Part shown: one piece after another, positions 9,337 to 16,935 of the stretch
Position numbering within the stretch: the first letter of the stretch is position 1
Layout: each line of letters starts with the position of its first letter
Assembly: GCA_015056365.1 (NCBI GenBank)
Contig: SVGM01000005.1
Coordinates: forward strand, 96,469 to 160,468
Origin: Clostridiales bacterium
GTDB lineage: Bacteria > Bacillota > Clostridia > Christensenellales > Aristaeellaceae
Direction: 5' to 3'
DNA length: 64,000 nucleotides
Position numbers and translations under genes: made by a program
Notes under the pieces: generated by a model
Told to the model about the DNA's origin: nothing
The model's input: only the letters and a program-made list of their open reading frames with translations
Database searches by the model: none

Positions 9337-9876
9337 ATGAAGACAACCATTACCGCTAAAAACATGACCGTCAGCAATGGTGTAAACGATCGTATTATGA
9401 AGAAAACCGGTAAGATGGAGCGTTATTTTTCGCCTGACACCGAGATGATCGTTCGCCTGACCAAGGAAAAGAACAACCGCCGCAAGTGCGAAATCACCGT
9501 TCCCTTTGAAGGCGTGGTACTTCGCGCCGAAGCCGCCACCGAAGACAACCTCTACGTCAGCATCGATCAGGCGCTGGCCAAGCTGGAACGCCAGCTGCAC
9601 AAACATCGCACCAAGCTGGGCAAGCGCCTCCGCGAGGACGCTTTCAAGGCTGCCGATATGGAATATTTCGAGGAACCCGCCCACGCCGAGCCCACCCTGA
9701 AGGTGGTCAAACACAAGACGTTCCCGGTTCGCCCCATGAGCGTGGAAGACGCCATTATGCAGATGGAACTGCTGGGCCACGACTTCTTCGCCTTTGTGAA
9801 TGTGGATACCGACCGCACCAACATCCTCTATCTGCGCAAGGATGGCGACCTGGGCCTGCTGGAGCCCGAGGCATAA
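9337..9876 (+). CDS. hpf: Ribosome hibernation promoting factor, long form
   Basis: A 179-residue protein with the two-domain layout of long HPF. Residues about 1-100 (ITAKNMTVSNGVNDRI..., KLERQLHKHR) form the RNA-binding beta-alpha domain that sits in the 30S decoding region. Residues about 118-175 (KTFPVRPMSVEDAIMQMEL...) form the C-terminal dimerisation domain that lets one protein pair two 70S ribosomes into 100S particles. The ATG at 9337 has AAAGGAG about 11 bases upstream. The gene is monocistronic, closed by a strong terminator, and usually induced in stationary phase or stress in relatives. Confidence 0.93.
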   Translation: MKTTITAKNMTVSNGVNDRIMKKTGKMERYFSPDTEMIVRLTKEKNNRRKCEITVPFEGVVLRAEAATEDNLYVSIDQALAKLERQLHKHRTKLGKRLREDAFKAADMEYFEEPAHAEPTLKVVKHKTFPVRPMSVEDAIMQMELLGHDFFAFVNVDTDRTNILYLRKDGDLGLLEPEA

Positions 9877-9899
9877 AGCGGCTAAAATAGAATGAATTT

Positions 9900-9930
9900 G
9901 GGGTCGCCGCTTTTGCGGCGACCCCGTTTT
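9900..9930 (+). terminator. Terminator of hpf
   Basis: An 11-bp perfect stem (GGGGTCGCCGC / GCGGCGACCCC) with a TTTT loop and a GTTTT tail. Confidence 0.9.
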
Positions 9931-9937
9931 GACGTGT

Positions 9938-9973
9938 GAAAAAGGCACCGTCCATTACGACGGTACCTTTTTT
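9938..9973. terminator. Bidirectional terminator between hpf and the lipoprotein locus
   Basis: The arms AAAAGGCACCGTC and GACGGTACCTTTT pair with one mismatch. T-runs lie on both strands. It is the first terminator after the minus-strand lipoprotein and its separated last domain, which supports a single transcript for both. Confidence 0.8.
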
Positions 9974-9982
9974 CGTTTTTTC

Positions 9983-10312
9983 TTACGCTTTCATAAAACA
10001 AAGCACTATGCTCTCGTCGTTCACTTTGTACCAGGATTCCAGCACAGCATCCGCGCTCAGGCAGTACTTGCGCCCGCTGGTTCCGTTGCCCAAGGTGAAG
10101 ATATAGGTAAAGCCGTAGGCAGCGTCGTAATTATGCAGAGACCAAGTTTCTATAGAAACCGGGAGGAGGTGACTCAAGGCATTGTTGACCGTGTATGTTC
10201 CATCCTCCAGAACTGCTATGCTGTACTCGGCAGTTTCCACCCGATTGTCTCCCTTTCCCATATGGTTCGAAGTCCAGGTGCCAACCAGCTTTTCCTTCCA
10301 CATTGGAAACAT
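9983..10312 (-). CDS. Lipocalin-like domain cut off from the upstream lipoprotein by an in-frame stop
   Basis: A 109-residue frame opening MFPMWKEKLVGTWTS. It is in the same reading frame as the lipoprotein gene to its right and begins three codons after that gene's TAA (10322-10324). Its LVGTWTS...VLEDGTYTVNNAL pattern matches the two last domains of the lipoprotein (VVGTWNA...LLEDGTFVINDAY and LIGTWTS...LAEDRTFTLNDSF). It has no signal peptide and no properly spaced ribosome binding site (AAGGAA abuts the ATG). The best reading is the original third domain of the same protein, separated by a nonsense change. If expressed alone it would be a cytoplasmic fragment. Confidence 0.6.
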   Translation of the reverse strand: MFPMWKEKLVGTWTSNHMGKGDNRVETAEYSIAVLEDGTYTVNNALSHLLPVSIETWSLHNYDAAYGFTYIFTLGNGTSGRKYCLSADAVLESWYKVNDESIVLCFMKA

Positions 10313-10321
10313 TTCCTTGTC

Positions 10322-12775
10322 TTACTGCGTCAATTGAGCAAATTCGTAGGTGATTAAAACATTGAAGAAGTTCAAAGTATCATATAACAATAAAGCATCA
10401 AAAGTTGTTCCGCATTCAAAGGTCAGGTTCAATCTAATTTCAATCTCGCCATACGTATTGGGCGACACAGCCACTATGTTCCAAGTGCCTGTCGTACCCA
10501 CAGCCAACATTTTAGCAAACGAATCGTTCAGCGTAAAAGTTCTATCCTCAGCCAGGGTAATGACATACTCAAATACGGATTGTCTATTGGCTACCTCGCC
10601 AGAATAATCAGTAACGTTAAGAGAAGTCCATGTGCCGATCAGCTGCCGATCCGCTTCATCGCTGGCCGCCTTAATCGCATCCAATTCTTCCTGCGTCATA
10701 ATAACAAAGGTCACTGAAACGTCTGAATCAAAGATAGTCAGCTCGTCGCCGACCAAATCCGCATATACGATATGGCTCGAATCATCAAACACCAAATCCA
10801 TTCCCAGGTCGATGCCACTTCGATAGCCAACCATCGCCGAGGTGATTTTCCATGTCCCTTTGGTATTGCTTTCCATCAGCGCCGCGTATGCATCATTGAT
10901 CACAAAGGTGCCGTCTTCCAGCAGCGTGATGGTATGGTCTGTATTATTGGTGGTTATGGGAGAGCCGCTGGAACGATCGCTCACCTTTACAGCATTCCAC
11001 GTGCCAACGACCATTTGATATGCTTGTGGAATCGCCTCCTGAATGGAAGCAATACTCATGTCCGTCTTACTCATATAAAAAAGGACGTCGCTGGCATAAT
11101 CAAAAGTATAAATGCTGCCGACCGATTTAAGTGCGTCTTCAACATCCTCACCGGTACTCCCGTAGTATATGCAAAGGGGCCAGACATGAGGACGACCAGC
11201 TTTCTGATAAGCAATGACAATGTCACATTCCCAGCCACTGTATCCTTCCACATAAACATCTCTCACAAACCAATTACCAGCGATCTCCTCACCGTCCAGA
11301 TAGCCGGTAAAGGTATAGTCTTGGGCAAAATCGAGCTTCATCAGCTGGTTGGTGATTGCATACCACTGATTCTGTGAAAGGGATTGAGCAACTCTCTCGT
11401 CGAACAGTCTGGTCATAATACAGTTGGAAAACGGTTTATCTTGCGGCATCACGCTCATTTGGGAGGTTCCGTTATCGCCATATTTAAATGTCAAGGAACC
11501 AAATCCCGACGTCATATGAATAACATAATCCAAGTTCTCGTCGGAAAGAGAAGTTTCGTCCACTTCCCAAGTGCAGTCCCAATAGGTGGGTTCTGGATAA
11601 TCGCAGTAGTACTGTACTTTTTTGCCCTCCTGAAAGTTCAAGTAGATACCGACATATTTCTGTTCGAGACCAGCTCGTATAGGATACGTTTCTCCCTCAT
11701 CAAGGACGTGCGTGATGAGCCACTCGCCGCTCAAGGCATCTTCCAGATAAGCGTCGTAGTCAATGGCTGTGGCTTCCTCGGTTTGGCAGTCGGTGCAAGT
11801 GTGAACCATCTGTTCCCCTCTGATCGCCCATTTTCCATAAGTATGCGGCAGCGCATCATCCTCGGTCGCAGCGCACACGATGCAGGTTTTGGGTGTTGTA
11901 CAGGTAGCTTCCGCCCAAGTATGGCCGAGGGCTTCCCCTTCCGTCGCAGCGCACACGGTGCAGGTTTTGGGTGTTGTACAGGTGGCTTCCGCCCAAGTAT
12001 GGCCGAGGGCTTCCCCTTCCGTCGCAGCGCACACGATGCAGGTTTTGGGCGTTGTACAGGTAGTTTCCGCCCAAGTATGGCCGAGGGCTTCCCCTTCCGT
12101 GGCAGTGCACACGATGCAGGTTTTGGGCGTTGTACAGGTAGCTTCCGCCCAAGTATGGTCGAGGGCTTCCCCTTCCGTCGCAGCGCACACGATGCAGGTT
12201 TTGGGTGTTGTACAGGTAGCTTCCGCCCAAGTATGGCCGAGGGCTTCCCCCTCCGTGGCAGTGCACACGATGCAGGTTTTGGGCGTTGTACAGGTAGCTT
12301 CCGCCCAAGTATGGCCGAGGGCTTCCCCTTCCGTCGCAGCGCACACGATGCAGGTTTTGGGCGTTGTACAAGTAGCTTCCGCCCAAGTATGGTCGAGGGC
12401 TTCCCCTTCCGTCGCAGCGCACACGATGCAGGTTTTGGGCGTTGTACAGGTAGCTTCCGCCCAAGTATGGCCGAGGGCTTCCCCCTCCGTGGCAGTGCAC
12501 ACGATGCAGGTTTTGGGCGTTGTACAGGTAGCTTCCGCCCAAGTATGGCCGAGGGCTTCCCCGACGGTTTCCTCGCAACGGGAGCAGTGTTCAGGCAGTA
12601 CGCAGTCTGCCGACAGCCAGTTATGATCCAGTGGTTCGCCTTCCGTTTCTTCGCACAGAGAACAGCTTTTGGGCGTTACACAATCCGCTTCTTTCCATTC
12701 ATGTTCGCATACGCAACTTGAGAGAGCAAACAGCATTAGTATTGCCATAATTGCCAGAAAAACTTTTCGTTTCAT
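10322..12775 (-). CDS. Lipoprotein with nine tandem Cys-rich repeats and lipocalin-like domains
   Basis: The start is ATG 12775 (GGGAGGG seven bases upstream), giving 817 residues. A lipobox ALSSC places the lipidated Cys at residue 21. Two diverged repeats (about 23-71) are followed by nine near-identical 26-residue repeats (72-305; core HTWAEATCTTPKTCIVC), each with a C-x5-C-x2-C pattern and one His. A variant HTYGKW...HTCTDC segment follows. The rest (about 330-817) holds several lipocalin-like beta domains, the last two starting GTWNAV and GTWTSL. Related Cys/His repeats occur in clostridial surface proteins; metal binding is possible but not shown. A third GTW domain lies beyond the TAA at 10322-10324, in frame. 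Function unknown; probably an exposed surface protein. Confidence 0.75.
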   Translation of the reverse strand: MKRKVFLAIMAILMLFALSSCVCEHEWKEADCVTPKSCSLCEETEGEPLDHNWLSADCVLPEHCSRCEETVGEALGHTWAEATCTTPKTCIVCTATEGEALGHTWAEATCTTPKTCIVCAATEGEALDHTWAEATCTTPKTCIVCAATEGEALGHTWAEATCTTPKTCIVCTATEGEALGHTWAEATCTTPKTCIVCAATEGEALDHTWAEATCTTPKTCIVCTATEGEALGHTWAETTCTTPKTCIVCAATEGEALGHTWAEATCTTPKTCTVCAATEGEALGHTWAEATCTTPKTCIVCAATEDDALPHTYGKWAIRGEQMVHTCTDCQTEEATAIDYDAYLEDALSGEWLITHVLDEGETYPIRAGLEQKYVGIYLNFQEGKKVQYYCDYPEPTYWDCTWEVDETSLSDENLDYVIHMTSGFGSLTFKYGDNGTSQMSVMPQDKPFSNCIMTRLFDERVAQSLSQNQWYAITNQLMKLDFAQDYTFTGYLDGEEIAGNWFVRDVYVEGYSGWECDIVIAYQKAGRPHVWPLCIYYGSTGEDVEDALKSVGSIYTFDYASDVLFYMSKTDMSIASIQEAIPQAYQMVVGTWNAVKVSDRSSGSPITTNNTDHTITLLEDGTFVINDAYAALMESNTKGTWKITSAMVGYRSGIDLGMDLVFDDSSHIVYADLVGDELTIFDSDVSVTFVIMTQEELDAIKAASDEADRQLIGTWTSLNVTDYSGEVANRQSVFEYVITLAEDRTFTLNDSFAKMLAVGTTGTWNIVAVSPNTYGEIEIRLNLTFECGTTFDALLLYDTLNFFNVLITYEFAQLTQ
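11861..12562 (-). repeat. Nine tandem 78-bp coding repeats
   Basis: Exactly 702 bp, nine copies of a 78-bp unit, encoding residues 72-305 of the lipoprotein. Copies differ at only a few bases (Gly/Asp, Ala/Thr and Ile/Thr changes). Because 78 is divisible by 3 the repeat stays open in other frames on both strands, creating long false ORFs. Confidence 0.97.
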
Positions 12776-12818
12776 TGAGCTTCCCTCCCAATTCAATTGT
12801 ACGGAAAAACATGATTTT

Positions 12819-12847
12819 ATTATATTCTGGTTTTTACTGGATGTCAA
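12819..12847 (-). promoter_or_regulatory. Consensus sigma-A promoter of the repeat lipoprotein
   Basis: On the minus strand a perfect TTGACA (12842-12847) and a perfect TATAAT (12819-12824) are 17 bases apart. The leader is about 35-40 bases. Expression should be strong unless repressed. Confidence 0.9.
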
Positions 12848-12910
12848 CGAAACACGGACGTGGCATTGCTGCCAGCCTATGTAAAGCATCCCCTTGCTCA
12901 ACGCATAAGC

Positions 12911-12941
12911 AAAAGACCCCACCGCGCAGGTGAGGTCTTTT
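12911..12941. terminator. Bidirectional terminator after the P-loop ATPase gene
   Basis: The arms AAAAGACCCCACC and GGTGAGGTCTTTT pair with one mismatch around a GCGCA-type loop, giving a T-run on either strand. It lies just beyond the stop of the gene at 12954-13364. Confidence 0.8.
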
Positions 12942-12953
12942 GACTCAAATCGT

Positions 12954-13364
12954 TCAGATCACATACTTGGCGATAAACTCGGGCAGTTCAGCCGGATCCT
13001 CGCTGATACAGAGGATAAAGTCGATGCCGCTCTTTTCGCTGATCTTCTCAAAGCGCTGGAACATCCACTCGGTGGTGTTCAAATCAGCCTTAACCAGCTT
13101 TTTGAACGCGTCGATAAAAATCTGGCCGATGTCAAAGTTCTGACTGGTAGCGCCGCTGATGAAACCCATGAACATCTGATCGTTTTCGATGTCATATTCG
13201 CCCGCATTCACAAAACGAACGTTACGAGTAAGATCGAACATATAGCGGTTATCATCATCGATGAACACGATATCGTGCTTGGTGTCTTTGGCAGCAGTGT
13301 TGGCCATTTCAATGATCCGCTTGGTCTTCCCGGAGCCTTTTTTACCGGCAATTACCTGAATCAA
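12954..13364 (-). CDS. Small P-loop ATPase-like protein
   Basis: A 136-residue protein opening MIQVIAGKKGSGKTKRI, with a clear Walker A (GKKGSGKT, residues 7-14). IVFIDDDNRYMFD may serve as a Walker B-like strand. It is shorter than most ATPases and carries no further domain. Proteins of this kind are conserved in Clostridia and often carry the unsupported label twitching motility protein PilT; I see nothing PilT-specific. It stands alone between a promoter and a terminator. Role unknown; nucleotide binding is likely. Confidence 0.7.
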   Translation of the reverse strand: MIQVIAGKKGSGKTKRIIEMANTAAKDTKHDIVFIDDDNRYMFDLTRNVRFVNAGEYDIENDQMFMGFISGATSQNFDIGQIFIDAFKKLVKADLNTTEWMFQRFEKISEKSGIDFILCISEDPAELPEFIAKYVI

Positions 13365-13458
13365 TGGGAACGCCTCCTTAACATAGTTTTTTGTTTTCGA
13401 TGTCCTACGCAGTGATGCACCTTACGGCCGACCATCCCCTGCGTCATTCTTCATTGCC

Positions 13459-13488
13459 ATTATACCATGAACCCAAGGCGCAAGGCAA
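13459..13488 (-). promoter_or_regulatory. Extended -10 promoter of the P-loop ATPase gene
   Basis: On the minus strand TGG-TATAAT (TATAAT at 13459-13464, with the TG extension) and a TTGCCT -35 (13483-13488) are 18 bases apart. Confidence 0.65.
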
Positions 13489-13533
13489 CGGCTTTCCTGT
13501 TTTTCTTCGGTGCAGAGTGTAAAAGTCCTGTGT

Positions 13534-16500
13534 TTATTGGCTTAGCGAGTCATCCAGTGCAGCGCGCAGCTGGTCCATATCCATCTTAGGCACCTCCCGC
13601 ATCGACGCATCCACACGATCCGGATCAAAATGACATACCGCCCGATAGTCGCACATAGCGCAGGCAGGCATGCCATCGTGTAGCGGGAGGATCTCTGTCA
13701 CGCCGCTGAACAGCTCTCCGGCAAGCCGGGTAGCTTCCTGCCGGGCATGCTGGATCAGCGCCGTCATCTGCTGCATGCTGAGGGCTTTGGCGTTCTTACG
13801 CAGCTCGCCGCCCTTCTGTACTACTGGCGGAATGACGCACGCCGTCTCCCCGCCATCCATGGCTTCAAGCACTTCCACATCATACAGTGTGATACCCTTA
13901 AGGCGGAAGGTGTCCCTGAGAAGCTCTTCCACGGCCTCCGTCATGTCGCTGCTGCTTTCCATCAGCGGGTCATCCACATAGAAGTAGAAGGCGCCGGCGG
14001 GTTTGCTGCCGGAGATATGAGCGGTACACACGTCCAGATACAGCAACAGCTGTAGTTGCAGACCCCACCAGGTCTGGGCCGCCTCCAGGCTTTGCTTGGA
14101 AGACTTGTAGTCGATTACCCGCAGATATACGCTTTCCGGGGAATCGTATCGGTCGATGCGGTCAATACGCCCGCGAAGAGTTACTTGCCTGCCGTCCTGC
14201 AGGCTAAGCACAATAGGCGGCAGACCATTCTCGTAGCCAAAGGATGCCTCAGTTCTGTACAGTTGGAAGCTGCCGGCTGCCAGCTGATCGGTGATCACCT
14301 GTGCCGCGCGGTGTACCGCATCCTGTGCCAGCTGGAAGCGCCACTGATTGCGTTCTCCGTCACCCAGGGGACCGCTCATCGCTTCCTCGATCACCGGCTC
14401 CATCGCCTCATCTGCCAGCTGACGCACCCGCTGGGCAGAAACCTCCGGATAGGCAGACTCCCGGCGGGCAAGCTGGGAGAAGCGATGCAGCGCATCGTGG
14501 TAGAAATTGCCGGTTTCGATGGGATCGATCCGCCACTCCCGAAGCACATGGGGACGCAGGCCATAGTGCAGATAATGTTTGAACGGACAGCGGCCAAACT
14601 CCTCCAGGCGGCTGATGGAGAGCGTTTCCTCGCCAAACAGCGACCGTGCCTGCTCCGGCGTAATGGGCTGAGCGTTGCCATCGTAGCGTACAGCCCGCAA
14701 AAGGCGCATGGCCGCAGGGGCGGTGTGCTTGTTTTCCAGCAACTTACGCATCCATTCCTGATGCTGAGGCAGAAGGCTGGTGACGCCCATGCCGTCCCGG
14801 TGCGCCCTGAGAGCGAGGCTGAGTTCCGCAAGGGCCTGTGTTGCCGAAAGCGGCAGTTTGTCTTCGTCCACAGGTGACGCGCTCACATAGGCAATGAGCT
14901 GTTCTTGCAAATTGTGCACCATGGCCAGCGGGCGCAGCGCCGTGCCATCGGGAGCCGTCTTGGCGCAGCTCAGGAAGAGATACCCCTCCGGCAAGGTCAT
15001 GGCACGTTTCAGGTCCAGCTTGGCAAAGCGAATGCGGTTATCGTCGGTTAGACCAAGGAAACAGCCGGTTTCCTCCTGTGCCTGCTGACGTTCCTCCGGA
15101 GTAAGCAGGCTTTGGGTATCCTTGTCCAGTACGCCGTCGTTCAGTCCCATCAGGAACAGAGCATCCACGTTTTCCGCCAGCGAATGTCCCAGTGTACCCA
15201 CGTGAAGCATCTGCCCGGCAGGGGGCAGCGCCGCCAGCGACAGCGCCGAGAAGCCGCACTCCATCCGCGTGGCGATATGCTTAAGGGGGATGCGGGCCGT
15301 ATCGCTCAGGCGCACCATTTGATCCAACAGCGTCAGCACGGCCTGCCACACCTGACTGTTCTGGTTCTGACGAACCACCAGACCGGCTTCCAGCAGCAGC
15401 CCTTCCTCCTGCTGAAGGGTCTGGTAAGCCCCCACGTCCTCGAGAAGCGAAAAAACCGCCTCAATGGACTGGCTGGCATTTCGTGCTGCCACCAGCGCTG
15501 CCCGGGCGCGCACCAGCGGATCGATCAACCGCTGCCGGAGGGCTTCGCAGCGGGCGCACTCCTCCTGACCACCCCGGGTAAAGGGCTTGAGCCAGCGCGC
15601 CCGGTCAATGCCATAGGTATAGGCATAGTTTTCCAAGTCGCAGCATTCTTCATACGTCAGCGGTGCATAGCCGCTCTTCATCAGCCCCAGCACATCCCGG
15701 TTGCGGTAACCGTCGGATATAGCGCGTATGGCGCACAGCAAATAGCGCACCAGACCATGGGACAACGCCGGCAGTTTTTGATCCGCGTAGAAGGGAATAC
15801 CGCTGTCGCGCAGTGCCGCGCTGACGGCAAAGGCATAGCCATTGCTGTCGGGGTACAGTACCGCGATCCTCTCCACGTCCATACCCTCTGCCAAAAGGCG
15901 CAGCACCTGACGGGTCATCAACGTGGCTTCTTCATGAGGACTGAGCGCGTCAAAACGAAACACCTGCTGCTGTGGTTCCTCATAGCGCTTCGGGGAAAGA
16001 GTAAACAGATACTTGTCCAAATGTGCGAATACTGGCGCCGTTTTCAGGGGTTCCGAAGGGGCAGCTACCTGCTTCACTTCCAGCCCCTTTTCCTCCAGCA
16101 TCTCCGTAAAGCGCCCAATGCCCTGACGCACCGGCAGGAACAGTTCACCGTCGGCTGCAGACACACCGTCGCACAAAAGCGCCACCGTGAGACTGTCGCA
16201 GATGGACGCAGCTGCGCACAAAAGCCGCATCAGCTGATCCGGCAGGGTGTCAAATCCATAGACATACAGATGTTTTCCCTGCAGATAGCCGCTTTGGCCA
16301 AGGCGCTGCGCCACATAGGCCAGCTGATCCTCACTGTCGCTGAATCGCTGACCGAGCACGGCTTCATATTGCGCATAAATCATGCTCAGATCCAGCAGTT
16401 TTTCCCGGGTGATCCCCTCGGGCAGCCGCCGGGCGTATTCTCCCAGCACCTCTGGTGACAACCCGCCGCGCTTGAGATCGGTGATCAGCGCTGCTGTCTT

Positions 16501-16854
16501 TTCCACAAAACCTTTTCGGGAAGAGAGCGCACCGTAGTATTCCAGTTTTTCTTCCAGGCGTTCCAGTGCAAGGCTTACCGCCATGCGCCGTCCGGAGGAG
16601 GACAGCGGCTCCCGCTGATCCCGTCCGCCACTTTCCAGAATGCGCTCATACAGCCGTGAAGGGCTGAGCACGTCGATCAAAAACAATCCGTCCAGCTTCA
16701 GCAGGTCCATCAGGTCACGCTCTGCCTGCAGCGTCAACTGTTCCGGCACCAGCAAGATGGATTCCTGCCCATGACGCAGTTTCTCCCCTATCTCCCGTGC
16801 CACAGGAGCAAACAAGCGGTGCGGACGCGCCGTCAGGATACGAACATTGGCCAT
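13534..16854 (-). CDS. addB: ATP-dependent helicase/nuclease subunit B (AddB-like)
   Basis: A 1106-residue protein, the usual AddB length. C-terminal nuclease motifs are intact: GRIDRID and VIDYKSS of the PD-(D/E)XK (RecB-type) fold. The four iron-sulfur cysteines are visible as GRCPFKHYL before the nuclease domain and CAMCDYRAVC after it. Family knowledge: AddB works with AddA to process double-strand breaks and load RecA. Oddity: the N-terminus, where AddB proteins usually carry a Walker A P-loop, reads LTARPHRLFAPV and has no GxxGxGKT. No addA gene lies next to it in this window. GGAGG sits 7 bases before the ATG. The gene is divergent from mnmE. Confidence 0.88.
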   Translation of the reverse strand: MANVRILTARPHRLFAPVAREIGEKLRHGQESILLVPEQLTLQAERDLMDLLKLDGLFLIDVLSPSRLYERILESGGRDQREPLSSSGRRMAVSLALERLEEKLEYYGALSSRKGFVEKTAALITDLKRGGLSPEVLGEYARRLPEGITREKLLDLSMIYAQYEAVLGQRFSDSEDQLAYVAQRLGQSGYLQGKHLYVYGFDTLPDQLMRLLCAAASICDSLTVALLCDGVSAADGELFLPVRQGIGRFTEMLEEKGLEVKQVAAPSEPLKTAPVFAHLDKYLFTLSPKRYEEPQQQVFRFDALSPHEEATLMTRQVLRLLAEGMDVERIAVLYPDSNGYAFAVSAALRDSGIPFYADQKLPALSHGLVRYLLCAIRAISDGYRNRDVLGLMKSGYAPLTYEECCDLENYAYTYGIDRARWLKPFTRGGQEECARCEALRQRLIDPLVRARAALVAARNASQSIEAVFSLLEDVGAYQTLQQEEGLLLEAGLVVRQNQNSQVWQAVLTLLDQMVRLSDTARIPLKHIATRMECGFSALSLAALPPAGQMLHVGTLGHSLAENVDALFLMGLNDGVLDKDTQSLLTPEERQQAQEETGCFLGLTDDNRIRFAKLDLKRAMTLPEGYLFLSCAKTAPDGTALRPLAMVHNLQEQLIAYVSASPVDEDKLPLSATQALAELSLALRAHRDGMGVTSLLPQHQEWMRKLLENKHTAPAAMRLLRAVRYDGNAQPITPEQARSLFGEETLSISRLEEFGRCPFKHYLHYGLRPHVLREWRIDPIETGNFYHDALHRFSQLARRESAYPEVSAQRVRQLADEAMEPVIEEAMSGPLGDGERNQWRFQLAQDAVHRAAQVITDQLAAGSFQLYRTEASFGYENGLPPIVLSLQDGRQVTLRGRIDRIDRYDSPESVYLRVIDYKSSKQSLEAAQTWWGLQLQLLLYLDVCTAHISGSKPAGAFYFYVDDPLMESSSDMTEAVEELLRDTFRLKGITLYDVEVLEAMDGGETACVIPPVVQKGGELRKNAKALSMQQMTALIQHARQEATRLAGELFSGVTEILPLHDGMPACAMCDYRAVCHFDPDRVDASMREVPKMDMDQLRAALDDSLSQ

Positions 16855-16877
16855 GACATAACCTCCAGACAGGACTC

Positions 16878-16906
16878 TTGGAAAATCAGCAAAAGCATGC
16901 TATGAT
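16878..16906 (+). promoter_or_regulatory. Promoter of mnmE
   Basis: TTGGAA (16878-16883) and TATGAT (16901-16906) with a 17-base spacer, 30 bases before the mnmE ATG in the 81-base divergent gap with addB. Confidence 0.7.
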
Positions 16907-16935
16907 AACGCAGGTATACAAGGGAGGATGAACGT

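Noticed and set aside
11861..12562. CRISPR-like array of regularly spaced repeats
   Set aside because: The repeats are directly contiguous with no unique spacers, they are translated, and no cas gene is nearby.
11384..12721. Long plus-strand ORFs and a second minus frame across the lipoprotein repeats
   Set aside because: A 78-bp repeat with no stop in other frames automatically creates long open frames on both strands; the true frame has the lipobox and signal peptide.
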